A DNA stretch of 64,000 nucleotides. It comes from Inonotus obliquus. Its lineage: Eukaryota > Basidiomycota > Agaricomycetes > Hymenochaetales > Hymenochaetaceae. The position numbers and the translations under genes were made by a program. The stretch covers positions 1,178,001-1,242,000 of the forward strand of contig JAJHTX010000002.1 in the NCBI GenBank assembly GCA_032164295.1, read 5' to 3'. Positions 35,532 through 47,900 of the stretch are shown here, piece after piece. Positions within the stretch are counted from its first letter, which is position 1. Each line of letters begins with the position of its first letter. The notes below the pieces were generated by a model, which ran no database searches, was not told the origin of the DNA, and saw only the letters and a program-made list of their open reading frames with translations.

Positions 35532-38500
35532 TTAACGCGTATTTCTTCCCCTGCTAGCCAAACTTTCTGAACTTCCAGCACGCCCAAGTAAGCCTCCAAG
35601 GCCTCCCACAACGTGCGATACAGCTTCACTGATCTGTCTCGTCTGCGATTGTGTGTGCTTGACATGGAACAGTCGCACATTCGTCGCATTCCAAATACCC
35701 AATGGTGTCATTCCACGTACATAGATCTCGCCCCATACTAGCGAAGCCAACCAGACCATTGACGAATCGGACCACTAAACCAAATATCAGTAAGAGGATA
35801 GAGTACTTGAGTAAGTACGCACCAGGAATTTTCGGCAAGGAGGAGAGGGTGTTTCGGGTAGTGCGTCTCTTATGCTCGCAGAACGCAGGAAGTCAATAAT
35901 GGCAGACGTCGAATTTGACGCGCTCATTGAAGACTGTATGTTCTGCACTTTAGGCAGCAATTCGGAAATCATGAGTAAAATCGTGTCAAGAGGAAGTCTA
36001 GTTCATCGTACATTAATCGACGATTAGCCACATTTTGCAAGCATATCACTCACCCCTGATGCCAGGAGGTCACCCAATCCTGCGTTGGTACAAAGCCATT
36101 CCTACCGACACCGGCTGCTGCGATTCTCTCTAAACTACCAGATAAATCCAACGATTCGGATCGCTGGCGCTCACGCATCTTTCCTCTTGCCTTTTCAGAT
36201 CTTGTTTGCGGAGCTTCACTCGTGGAAGCCGACAACGGCGGCGTTTCGGAGCCGTTTTGATTGGCTTCGCCATCAATCGACAGTGCAACTGAGTCAACTC
36301 TTGTAGGCCGCGGTCGATCGCGAGGCATACGTGCTTCCAGGTCAGGTTCTGCCGAAAGTCCGATTGCATCTCTACTTTCAGTACTGAGAAGTCGAGCCTT
36401 TTCGTGCTCAGGCGCCTCCTGTTCTGTGTTGTCCGTTTTCTTTCCCTTGAGGTTCCCCGCTTGCCTCTTTGCCTGCTCTTCTTTCGCCAGTTGTACACGT
36501 CGGATTTCTCGGAGTCCTCGAGCCAAGGTGAACGTCCCCAGGTCTTCGAAAGACCTGTGAGACCGGAGGATCGCATATATGAGATTCGGATTCTCGTTTA
36601 GGTGGTTTAAGATCACGCCGTTGAAGACTTCCAGTCTGTGAACTGAATAAGCTAGAAGTTCTTAATCGCGAACATGATGATGGACGTACAAGAAGAATAG
36701 AAGTCTAGGATGTCCTTCATCGGAAAGCAAGAAACTCGGGTTCAAAAACGAATTGAACAACGATACCAGACGACTTGAAGAGGTAACTGATACATGCTTG
36801 AAATATGGCGCCGAGTTGGATAGAGCAATGATAAGAGCGGGGTATAGCGAGTTAAGAGCACCGGAAGTGGTTGCAATGACGTTATAAATCGACTAAACCA
36901 TGGCAGTTAGAGCACACCTATCAAACAAGTCGATACGCCTCACATTTATCATGAAGTCACCAGCTGTTCCTTGACAGGCCCATTTCGAAGGTAATTGAAT
37001 TCGGATCGGAGAGGATAGTTTGGCATTAAACCCTGGCTCGGCTGAAAGTGTCTGAAGGATGTAGGAAATTGCACGGCACAAACCATGTTGTTCTTCAAAT
37101 GGTCAATAGTGGTATCACCATACGGAGGAGTTGGACTTACCGGGCTTATCTTTGGACTCCATGAAGTAACAAAGAAGATAAGTCATGAGATCGGCGGCTT
37201 TCTCGGACTCAAGGATGTAGTTTCGGAATTTCTGCTCGCCATAAGAACTTAGTATGCGGGCTTGACGAGGAGTCTAGAATTTCACCTTATTAAGTTCTAC
37301 CATCTTCCAGAAAAAGATGACTGAAGCATCAGATTAGTCCCGTCATACATACGCTGTATGCTTGAGGAACACTCAACTCGTCTCCAGCAGATGAGGTATA
37401 GGTTTCTTTGAACCGGGAAGGACATTATTGATCGCACTCATATACTGCTGTAGAATACCGATAATTCCATCCGCCACAAAAGCGAAGTCAGCCTGTCGAT
37501 GCTGTGAGAAGGACAAGATCAGGCATCTTGAAGAGATACTAGTAAGGTGCTACTTACTAATTTTGCCAGGAAGTACCGAAATGCGTTAGTTTTCGCTGTC
37601 GGGGCCGCAGAGAATGGGTCAGATGGCACACTGAGTATGTCCCGCGCAGATCCGCTCTGGAAGTCCAGCAGAGCGCAAAGCACTTGCAAAGTTTCACTAA
37701 CTAACGTGAGCCTGACATCTTCTCCCTTGAAAACCAGATGGTTGTAAGGTAGGGCAGCCGCAACATTTCTTCCTGTCATTGGTGAAGAACCAGCGTGGGA
37801 TGAGTTCATGGCGGTGTTGAGCAGGGAGCAGAGGATTGCAAGAACATGTCTTCTGGGTGTCTGCTGAGCCAAGGCGAGAGAGTATGGAGAAGGCACAGAT
37901 AAATGGGACCCCGGCGATATGTATATTTGCTTCGAGAGGAGAACAAGAAGGAAACGTAAGACTTCAACCTTGTTCAGGTCATGCGCTTGGTTTGGTCCGG
38001 GATCGATGGTGGAGCCAACACCTCTTTCCCTGTAGGAAACTGCGTGAATTCATGCAAAACGATAACAGCATTTCAAAAGGAGCGTACCAAATGACATAAT
38101 TAATCTTATGATGATCAACTTGTATTTTGCTCGGCAGAGTAAATCCGCAGCAGAATAGTAGATCTATTGTATAGCTTATCAGCCGTTCAGCTAGCGACGG
38201 CAGCAGCTTCCTTTTGGCTTCGCCCGTTCCTGTTGTGCTCGGACTCTTGCTTCGCTCTTCTGTGTTCGCTGGTGATCTTGATGGGCCGGGTGTTGAAGGA
38301 TCATCGTCCTCGTCCTCGTCCTCAATCACGAATTGAGGCCTTTCTTCCATTGGAGTAGTTTGACTGTTCGCCCCACCCTCTAGTACTTCCTCGCGCTCCC
38401 AAAGGAGCTTCCTCTCAAAATCCTCATACTCAGGCTCAAAAATTACGGGTAGTACCCTTTGAAGTACTCTGAGGCAATTAAGGACTTCCTTGGAGGGATC

Positions 38501-39055
38501 CCGATGTGGAGAATGAGCCGAAACACCGGCAGTTGTTGCGGCATTCTTGATGAATGAAGTGGCAAAAGCACCGGCACCTGATGACTGTGGTGTCGGGAAT
38601 ACGTCGTCCGTAAGCAGGTCGAAGAGACGCGTTGAAAGGAATCTAACGAGTGTAGCGACGTTCTCAGGCGCGTCGGTGAGTGCTCGTCGTACTAAATATT
38701 TTAGCGGTAAGAATGAGCTAGAGCTATTCGACGAGTTACTTACTATCGTTGGACGATATTAAAGTAAAGGCATCCGAGGGAGAATCAAACAATGTTACAT
38801 ACTAGTGCAAGGTCAGTCCAATGTACAAACGAAATGCCCGCACTTCACACCTGCTCCCAGTACGGGTCCGTGATGCCAATATTCTGGACGGCCGCATCAG
38901 CTGTTGGCTTCAAATCAGATACTCGTGCGCAACCGACATACCATACTTTCTGCGAGACGTCTTATTCCTCCGGGTTGAGTCCTAAACGAGAGCTTCGCAT
39001 CGTCACCCAGAATACCGAAAGGCGAAGTCAGCTTTTGTGGCAGTTTGGAGAACAT
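35532..39055 (-). CDS. HID1: HID1/Ftp105-family Golgi protein
   Basis: Peripheral Golgi protein. Animal HID1 acts in dense-core vesicle sorting; fission yeast Ftp105 recruits the deubiquitinase Ubp5 to the Golgi. The start at 39055 reads MFSKLPQKLTSPFGILGDDA, then KLSFR, a position where animal proteins have the MGxxxSKLxFR start. The animal myristoylation glycine is thus absent with this start. Later blocks: ITDPYWEQ, FDSPSDAFTLI, LISYTIDLLFCCGFTLP, a Ser-rich acidic insert (EDEDEDDDPSTPGPSRSP), LALAQQTPRRHVLAILCSLL, SETLQVLCALLDFQSG, ILRSHRSFEDLGTFTLARGL, and the C-terminus GEIYVRGMTPLGIWNATNVRLF. At least ten short introns. A second low-complexity insert lies at 36470-36090. Family assignment is firm; exon borders in 36600-37500 are approximate. 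Confidence 0.88.
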
Positions 39056-40591
39056 TACGAGATTTTGACGTGACTAGCGCGATACTCTTCGTTGTTATTA
39101 CAGCCGAGTTTCCTGCAGACGGTGTATAGGGAATGGTGAACGGGGAGTTACAAGGAAGGTAACTCGTTGTGAAGATGAGAACTTGTCACCGCCGCCGATC
39201 AGTGATCTGCATCGGCTTCCGCTTACTCAATCAGAACTCGTGCCTCTGTCAAAAATTGAAAATAAGTTGTGCTTACGGGTCCTACTTTCAGGCCACTTGC
39301 ACGTATACTTGAATTCACTACATAGTCACCAGTGTGGTTGCCTCACTTTACCTATTCTACGTCTGGCGCTTTCGATGGGCGTAAAGTTAGAGTCTTTCTA
39401 ATTCTATGCAACTAGTCCAGCATCATTTGATTTGTTCTTACAATCTCGGTTCACCCCACTGTTACACGACATTTGCAGTTGCTCGCGCCCTATTCCCACT
39501 TTCACGGCTTTTGTTCTCGGACTCCGAGTCGACCTCACTGTCAGTTCTCTCAGAATCTCATCTCGTATTCACATCTGGAGCTGCACAGCCTTCGTATTGC
39601 CAACAAAATCAACCTCTGGTGTATCCACCCGCTACTTGATCATGAATTTCTCTCTACCAACCTATCTAACTTCTTCTGCAGCCGTGACCAGGACCGAAGC
39701 ACTCGTGCTGAAGCATTAAATCGTATACTGCTCAGGAAGGATTTGAGTGCAACAACTTGCTTACAGAGGGAAAGACCTTGCTAGTTGGGATCGATGGCCG
39801 TCCAAGACGTCACAAACACCCCCAAACGCTTCTAAATTCTCGTTCCTCCTTGGATGAAAGCTATCAGGCCCACCCAAGCTTCAGCAGGTCATTTTTTCTG
39901 GATAATAAGCTCATGTCGTGGGTAGTGATTGTAGCGAGCTTCAGTTGGGACCAACCTATGAAGAGAGCAGCCAATTCTGTTGATAGCCAAACGTATACCT
40001 TGAATCCTTGAGCTACGAGATTACACAGATTGAGTTAAACTTGGTGATACCTGATGTTAATTGAATTTCAGGTGAGCGACTCACGTATTAGGGTAGGAAT
40101 ATGTAGGGTCCCGCCGCTCCTCTCCCGGCGGAAATTATTGTTTCGGAAATAGCGTAAAAAGTGATCTGAGTTGCGTAGGCGATTGGATCGAGCACATGTG
40201 ATGTAGGACATAGTAAAATGGGCGTTGCTTCCTCAGTCGATTGCGTGCACATCTCATGGTTTCCTGGAAGAGGACTCAGTTCTGGCAGTGACACTTACAT
40301 AACAATTAGAGGTACACTAGAACCGGTAGTTATAGTCTAGATGACTCTACGCAGAGAATATGTGCCTTAGTTGACCATGATGAGCTTCTTTGTGGTTCAA
40401 GATCATCCATCCTACGCGTTGAAATTCCGTCTCGCCACACTTTGTAACTCCGCTTGAATTTTTGCGCGTCAGTGCCAGGTGACCTATGCACGTGCCCCTT
40501 AAGCAACGCGTCAAGGACGCGACGCGCACTCCGACGCGTCTTGTCACTTAGCCACCGAATTATCATGTGCAAACCCCTGTGCGTGATACTA
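39056..40591. other. 1.5-kb gene-poor divergent region HID1 / POL31
   Basis: Longest interval without a supported gene. Overlapping short plus-strand ORFs at 39400-39790 share Ser/Leu-rich composition but none has a credible start, splice pattern or family. The POL31 side holds three ACGCGT sites (40414, 40506, 40534). No repeat, tRNA or transposon signature seen. Confidence 0.5.
40414..40539 (+). promoter_or_regulatory. Three MluI cell-cycle boxes (ACGCGT) before POL31
   Basis: ACGCGT at 40414-40419, 40506-40511 and 40534-40539, all within 180 bp of the POL31 start, with further near-matches (GACGCG) between. ACGCGT is the site for MBF (Mbp1-Swi6), which drives G1/S transcription of replication genes in yeasts. 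Confidence 0.55.
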
Positions 40592-42371
40592 ATGCAAGCA
40601 AAAGACTGTGCTGATGCTCCGAGTCCTACCAGATCCGTACCAGTATCTCTGCATCGGGGAGAATCCACCCAGGTCGACCTGACGCCAGCCGAGGCACCAT
40701 CCTTCGTCTTGAGCACGGAGCATAAATCGTATCGCCACCAATTTTCGAATATATACTATGCCCGCTATACTCTACTAAAAAGTATTGTTGAGTCGAAGGC
40801 AAGGGAAAGATGGAGAGGGTTGAGTGGTAGGTGTCTACTCTGGACTACTGCGGCTGTTCGCTTCTTGCTGTTATGCTACAGGCTCCCCACCTCTTGTTCC
40901 TCGCGTCCTCGATGTCGCTAAATCTCAGGTCTGCTTTATTGTCGGAACTGTCTACCTAAATATGTCACAAAAGCCGAACGTCCTGGAGGATGTCGGACGT
41001 GACGTAGGTCGAACTCTCGGTCACTCAAAGCTTGCACTTACATCGATTCTATTTGTTTGTGTATAGCGTTATCTCCCTGAACCTCCACCCCGGGAGAAGT
41101 ATCTGTCTCCAGATGACGAAATAGTACTGGAAGATGACTCAGGACGTGTACAGCTTGTTGGAGAGGCGCTGCTTCGAGTCATCGACGAAGGAGGCAAGGG
41201 TATACAAACTGGTTGGGGAAATGTGCTCGTCTCAGGCGTAATAATGGCTGTTCTTGGTCGCGAAAACTCATCAGGCGCGTTTGAAGTGAAGGATGTCTGC
41301 TTTCCAGGAATGGCGCCTACGCTATACAAGAGCCCTTATGCTAATGATGGGATGGATGTAGATGGTAGGTGTCTTTCACGCATGAAGGTCAGAGCATCTT
41401 GATTTCCTTCCTATATTATTCCGAAGGAGACGCGAAAGAGGAGTGGATCGCTTTAATATCTGGTCTCGAAATAGACTCAGAGTCAGCCTCCGACCTTCGT
41501 ATTCAAGCACTCGTCGAGTATCTCAGTGCTGAAGGCGGAGCACAGGAAGATTCCATAACACAAATATCTCGATTGATAATCGCCGGAAACTCCTTGGCAC
41601 CAGTAGCAATAACATCAGATGCTAAGCCTTCAGTAATTGAGACTGGTGCAAAATCAGTAAGAATGTTATCCGCTTTGACCACGACTATCACCTATCTCTG
41701 CACCGTAGAAACGCTTTGGCCAGGAGGCGTCTAATTTCTCTCCAGCACCAACAAATGCGCTCGGTGATTTCCTATACGATGTCGCTAGTGCTATGCCTGT
41801 CCACCTTCTCCCAGGAGCGAAAGACCCTTCTAGCACACTGCTGCCGCAGCAGGCCCTCCCACGTGGAATGTTCGGAAACGCTAAATCATACCGGAACTTC
41901 GCCTGCGAGACAAATCCTACTTTGTTAGCCGTGCAACTGGCTTCTTCGAGCACTCAGCAAAGTAGCGTGCAGCGATTGCTGTACGTTCATTCAGGCCAAG
42001 CAGTTGAGGATATGTATAAGTATGTACCATCACCTCCAACGTCGCGATTAGATCTTGCGTGCGCTACATTACAGTGGAGACATGCCGCGCCGACGGCGCC
42101 AGATACGTTATGGTGCTACCCATACATAGAAACGGATCCATTCGTTCTCAGGCATACACCAGATCTATATGTTGTCGGGTGTCAGCCTGAGTTTGCAACG
42201 CGACTAGTGAGCAGCAAGGACTTCGGTGATCACACAGAGGGAGAGCGAAGATGCAGAGTCGTTCTTGTCCCATCTTTCAAGGAATCAGGATGTCTGGTAC
42301 TCGTAAACTTGCGAAGTTTAGAAGTGAAGCGCGTGGAGTTCAGTTCGATGGGACGTTTGGGTGCCAGCTAG
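40592..42371 (+). CDS. POL31: DNA polymerase delta small subunit
   Basis: B-subunit of polymerase delta (yeast Pol31, human POLD2), linking the catalytic subunit to the rest of the lagging-strand polymerase, and also part of Pol zeta. Exon 1 contains FSNIYYARYTLLKSIVESKA; a short intron leads to PRVLDVAKSQVCFIVGTVY, the OB-fold. After another intron comes RYLPEPPPREKYLSPDDEIV and EDDSGRVQLVG. The calcineurin-like, inactivated phosphoesterase fold follows (LISGLEIDSES, LLPGAKDPSSTLLPQQALPR, LPRGMFGNAKSYRNFACETNP). The end is VLVPSFKESGCLVLVNLRSL to RLGAS and a stop at 42371. The start is taken at 40592 (MQAKDCADAPS); an in-frame ATG at 40565 is an alternative. Confidence 0.92.
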
Positions 42372-43494
42372 CCGCACGCTGGAAAGGAGGGCGTTCTGGT
42401 ATGCCGTATAGTATGTATTCTGCTGTGCTTATAAACTGATTTAAACTTCGAAACCCGCTTGTCTTCATAACTTAGGCATAATTCTGAATGCAGTATTACA
42501 GTATGTACATGAACCAATATCAACACCCATTCAGTCTAGGTTTACCACGCGTGGAATTCTGCCTGGGCTATCGTGTATCGGCAAGTTACTCAGTAATCTC
42601 TGGTCTATCTCACCTATTGGAAGCAGTTTATTTATAATCCGGTGAGACGGTTCCCCGTTGCGCGATCCAATCCCACGGTAGTGCGACCCGTAGATTCGGA
42701 ATTGATATCGCACCAATTATAGCACTTAAGAAGCGTGAAGAAGGTGAAAAAGGGCGCGTGTCGGCAGGGCCAATCGTTTGTGAGGCGCTTTTTTGATGGC
42801 GCTCTCCAACCTTATTGCTGCGGATTTCAGTTTGGGAAAGCATTGTTGATTCCTTAAGGTATGTATTCACAAAATAGTTCGTTTGCTCCAAGTTGATATT
42901 CCTGTCCTTAAAGACATGATTTCCGATCCTCAGTTTCACTGGTTTCGGTTCTAGACTCAGAACTGAGTGCTTGCTAGCTCGCCTGCCCATGAAGTCAAAT
43001 CAAGGAGAACATTCTGAGACGCGCGTTGATAACTCGTGCGTCCGAGTTTGACGTCTAATCTTTCGCACCAGTCTCATTCTAAAGCATCAATCCACTTATA
43101 CCTCCGCGGGTACTATACCCGGGCGAAATCCATTCCGCTGTGCTCGAACAGAGTCTAATAATGGATGCCGAACCATTTCTAAGGCGCACGGCGTCGGCAT
43201 TGGCTGTGAAAAAAGTCGCGCCTGTCCGCGATGGTCTCCCAGTTCCCAGGGCCAGAAGATCTTTCTGTTCAACGTGAGAGTATAATTTCATAACGAGGCA
43301 ATTTGGCATGTGCCCAACAACAACTGAAGGGGCTCATGCATCAGCATGTCCACGTCGTTGCATTCTCCGCAGTTCTCGCAGAGAGAAATGGCGGGTATAA
43401 TAGGCGACGCTCCTGGACGTTCTCACCACTTCCCCCCTTCACTAATCTTTTAAGGTAGAAAGTTGCTCAGCGCCTCTAGATAACTCTATCTGCC
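42372..43494. other. 1.1-kb interval between POL31 and cupredoxin gene
   Basis: No gene I can support. A minus-strand 120-codon ORF (42628-42990, MGRRASKHSVLSL...) is the largest open frame but has no recognised domain. A perfect inverted repeat CGGGTA-CTA-TACCCG lies at 43107-43121. The last 60 bp before 43495 look like a normal leader. Confidence 0.5.
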
Positions 43495-44556
43495 ATGCTT
43501 TTCAACACCGCTGCGGTCTCTGTCCTTGCCCTACCTGCTCTTGTCGCCGCTCAGTACGATTATGCACCACCTTCGAATGGCGGGGGCGGGGGATCGTCAA
43601 GCTCCTCAGCCGCTGCTGCTGCACCTTCGGCTCCCCCGAATACGGACGGGTTTATAAACGTAAGAAGAAACGGTTTCTTACTTCAATCAACTTGCTCATA
43701 CTATCTAGGTTGATGTTGCGCCGAATGGCAACCTCGTGTATAACCCGGCGAACTTCACCGCCTCGAATGGCACGATTGTCACTTTCTTCTTCCCTAAGTA
43801 CGCTAATCCAGTCTATGTGTTAAGGTTTTGTCATGTCCTAATCAAGGCTCTTAGCGCTGGACTTAGCCACACAGTAACCCAATCATCCTTCGCTGACCCA
43901 TGCACACCTTTGTCTGCGAACTCTACAACTGGTGCCTCCGCTGGCTTCGATTCTTCCTTCCAGGCTGGTGTACAATTCTCAATTAACATTACCAATGATC
44001 AAATCCGTGAGTAGACTCTAAGCATACAAATTCGAAAGTCGGATATTTATGCTTGCTTTGTATCCATCAGCGATCTGGTTCCACTGCAAACTTCCTCAGC
44101 ACTGTGGCTTGGGAATGGTTGGGTAATTAAAACCATTGTACCTCACAGATCTAGTCATTAATCAATTCTTAGTGCAATCAACGCTCCAACAACTGGTAAT
44201 ACTTTTGAGGCATTCCAATCCAAGGCACTAGCCATCGGCCAAAGTGAACCTGTTGTAAGATTCACTTTCGAATATTATCTCTTTATGTAACTTCCCAATA
44301 ACAAATTTCTTATTTGTAGGAAAGTACGGGACCGATCGTGCTAGATGGTTTCGGAGCAAGCGCAGCTGCATCACCTACAAACACTGCGACTGGCACAGGT
44401 GGTGGTGGTTCAGCATCAGGTATGCATCCTTTCTACTGCTATTGTATTATACCCCTGTTATTCATGATGACTCTTTCAGGTGCCATCCACCTCACCGCAA
44501 CGTCAGCTGCAACTGCTCTGCTCAGTGTAGCAGCAGCCGTCCTCATATTTGCTTAA
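43495..44556 (+). CDS. GPI-type extracellular cupredoxin
   Basis: Secreted blue-copper-type protein of the fungal extracellular Ser-rich group. Start MLFNTAAVSVLALPALVAAQ is a signal peptide. A Gly/Ser/Ala linker and the cupredoxin domain follow: VDVAPNGNLVYNPANF, then TIVTFFFP and NHTVTQSSF spliced across an intron ending at 43866. The loop PIWFHCKLPQHCGLGM comes next. Copper ligands all appear present: His in NHTVTQ, Cys in FHC, His in PQHC and Met in LGM, as in a type 1 site. The C-terminus is Ser/Gly/Thr-rich and ends in a hydrophobic segment (TALLSVAAAVLIFA) suitable for GPI attachment. About five short introns. Oxidoreductase activity is not established for this group. Confidence 0.87.
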
Positions 44557-44947
44557 TCCTTAATGGTCTCACGTCTGAGTAGACTCTTACGATATTACTC
44601 ACTGATATGAACTTTATAAAAAGTCTCGCTGGTCAGAAGACTAGATACATACGTTGCTTTGGGGGTGTTTATAAATGCATGACTAATGTTCGTATTCGCG
44701 CTGTGATGATTGCAATGAATAAGCAACAAAGAATCGCCTTTGACGTTTCGCAAGTGTGAACTGATGTGCGGCAAGGTTATGGAAGTGGAAAGGTTGTGTG
44801 ATATGAGTACCATAGGTGCTCTCTCAGCTGATAGTGTATACACACGCACGAAATCCTACATCGCAGTTGCGTCACCCAAAAGAGCCGGAAAAGAACATCC
44901 TTCTGAGGATTCAAGCCTAATTCAACGAATTCGCTTCGACGCTATCC
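44557..44947. other. Convergent 3' region: cupredoxin gene and hydrolase gene
   Basis: 391 bp between facing stop codons. Both strands have short ORFs without support. Confidence 0.5.
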
Positions 44948-47900
44948 TCAAAACATGTAAGACATGGCCTCATTCCATTTCCACGACGAATCCCAAACCC
45001 TTAAAATCCAAACAAACAAAATCCAGAATTTCCGTCAATCAGAATCACGCTGCTAAAAACACCCAATAGTTTAGAAAGAGAGAGAGAAGAAACTCACCCG
45101 GCGCCGATAACTCCACCAGCACCCACTTCATCGATTTCCTTGCTTACGACTATCCAATCGGGAATGGCGATACCTGTGCGAGGTATGAAAAGTCTAAGAA
45201 CGCGTTCAAGTCCCTCTGAGTCCTCTGAGTCTGAGTCTTCTAGGTGAGTATCACTTGATGATGAAGTGGAGGTGGAGGTGGAGGAAAGGAAGACTGAAAT
45301 TCCCGACGGGTTTGTAGGATGTGGATGAGTAAATATTATTCCGAGTTCGTTATCATCTCCTTTATTGAGAGTCTGACCACGGAATAGCCACAGTCCGCCT
45401 TCAGATAGGCTAAACTCTGTTTGCGGTTCGGATTTTGATTCAGATGGCATCAAGAGTCTCCGTGATAGAGCGTTGTCTTTTCCACCCAGAATGACGAGGT
45501 TGCCCTGCAACTGCTCTTGTTCCTCCGACCCTTTCTCATTCTCAATCGCCTCGAGGATACGAATAGCATCGGTATCGAGAAGTATTTCGCTATCAAGTTT
45601 GAGGTAGACGTTAAGTGAATGAGCGATTCGAAGTGCTGCTGAGAGTGATTTCTGATAGACCGTTGGATCTGAGGAAATTACGATTGTAAGAGGGGCTGGT
45701 GTGTCGAAGACGTTCTGTACTCTTCCGGGAGGTAAGGAAAGAGCAGAGGAAGCAGTTGTTTCGTGCTGAAAGATTATTATGAGACACTTAACAAAGTAGG
45801 TTATCTAGAAAGGGAATAACTACAAGCCAGGTTCCAGATGCTTCAAGCATGAAAATCCACTCATGATTGCGCTCAGCTTCAGACAGCTCTGAAAGTATCG
45901 TCTGGTCGACCTTGATTATTTCACGGAACCACGTCGAACCAGAAACGATCCTGAATCTGCGTACGTTCACCGTTTTCACAATTATGATACCATCGATCAT
46001 GCGAATATGCAATCGCGCAAGCCTACGAAGATTAGAAGATTCGAAGTGACGATCAATATACACAGAACATCCATTCAATTAAGAGGGAGTGGATACCTGC
46101 CGGGAATGAGCAATTGCTCGATCTTCCAACCATTCTTGCTACCAGAACGTATAGGATCTGCGACTGTCAAGATAAATTCCGAGGCCCCGCTTGTCGGGTC
46201 ACGCCGCTCCACTTCGGGTGTCAGAGCTTCTTCAAGAAATACTCGCACCGGGTCGCTTTCGAACACTCCTGGATACCAGTGTGGTTGACCTTCATCTATA
46301 TGCAGGCTGAATGGAAAGAATGTAAGTGTTTATGCTTCATGTCGTTACCCTAGAGTGCCGTCACTCACGAAACATTCAGACCCTTTCCCCAAGTCTTGAT
46401 TATGGAAACGTATTCTCTCGAATGCCAAGTGGGAACATTGGTATCATCGCCTCTGAAGTATACTATTAGATAAATAGGGCGGATTACAGAAACACTTCTA
46501 CCCGTGAATAGCAAGCACCGGAATACTATCCGCCAAGTTCCCAAGGAACAGAGCATTATCATCAGGAACGTACGAGCTCTCAAGCACTGAGCAAAGCGCG
46601 GGATCAACAAAGCGTGCACCATGGGACAAAGTAAGCGGGACGTAAGCCGCTGCATTTAGGAAACCCGCAGCTGCAACGACGGCATGTGTGCGATCAGGAA
46701 ACCGACTCGCTAGATACCAAGTACCTTGTCCGCCATTCGAATGGCCAAGAATCACTGCTCGGGAATCGGCAGGGAAAGACCACGACTTCCAATTCTCGTT
46801 AAGACGTAGGATACTGCTAAGTGCGGAGAGTGTTGCCCAAGCTTCAGAAGCGCTGGGACCATGCCAGTCCAGGCCCTAGGCGCGCACAAATTAGTGAAGA
46901 ACAAGTTCCGAGAGGGAGGGTGTAAATCACCCATTCTGTGCGACCGACTGGCATGACGATCCAGCTATGCTTCTGGCGCGGAACGGCATCCGCCCAAAAT
47001 GGCTGTGAAATGATGTCAACACCTGCACCATCTAAGTATACATACATAGCTAATTTAGCACGATGAATGATCGGGGAAGTGTGAAACTTACGAAGGGCTA
47101 AAATAGGGATAGCACGTTTGTCGGAACTGGATGCTATAGGAGGCTTCGTGATGAAGTACGTGGGATGAGAAGACGCAAAGAAGAACGTTGCACGAATTGG
47201 ATCCCAGTTCGATGAATTCCAGACTGGCAACTGCCTCAGAGGAAGGGTGACGGGGACAGTTACATTCATTGGTCCCGAGTTGATGACGCTCTCCCGTTTC
47301 TCCGTCAAGATAATCTCGAATGACAACGCGTTGCCGTCATATTTCCCGAACTGCTCGATCGATATGGGAACAATACGAGTCTGAGATGGGGCAATCTGTT
47401 GCTTATTGAGAACGCTCAGAACGATGCTCTACAGAGACGGGAGAATTAGTTTGGGTATATTCTGGGATGAACGGAACTTACTTGAGGGAAATCTTTAGGT
47501 AGTTGGATACCCTTGACGATCCACCATCCATCAACGCTTCGCAAGCCAACACCGAGTGCATTTCCAAAAGCAAGTCCATCCACGAAATCGCAGATGACAT
47601 CATGAGATTCCTCTCTAGCGATAGTCCTGCGTTTCTCTTCCGCGTATACATCTATGTTCAACTTGAGAGTCGGAGTTTCTTGAACATTATCTCGTGGGTC
47701 ACCAAACAACCTAATCTAAAATCGGAGATGTCGGCTATTCCGAATCCTTTTGATAATATGGCGAAGATTCAATGGATAGCTGCTCACCTCATAGTCACCG
47801 CTTATGAAGAAGTCGAATGTCGTGTAATTATCGGTCTGAACTGTCTCGGGCAGTTCGATTGAGTTTGCTGGGGCCCATTGCACAGCATATATATTGCCTA

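Noticed and set aside
39406..39784. Overlapping Ser/Leu-rich ORFs upstream of POL31
   Set aside because: All three plus-strand frames are open by composition; none shows a coding pattern stronger than the others.
42628..42990. 120-codon minus-strand ORF after POL31
   Set aside because: No domain, signal peptide or splice partner; left as unexplained open frame.
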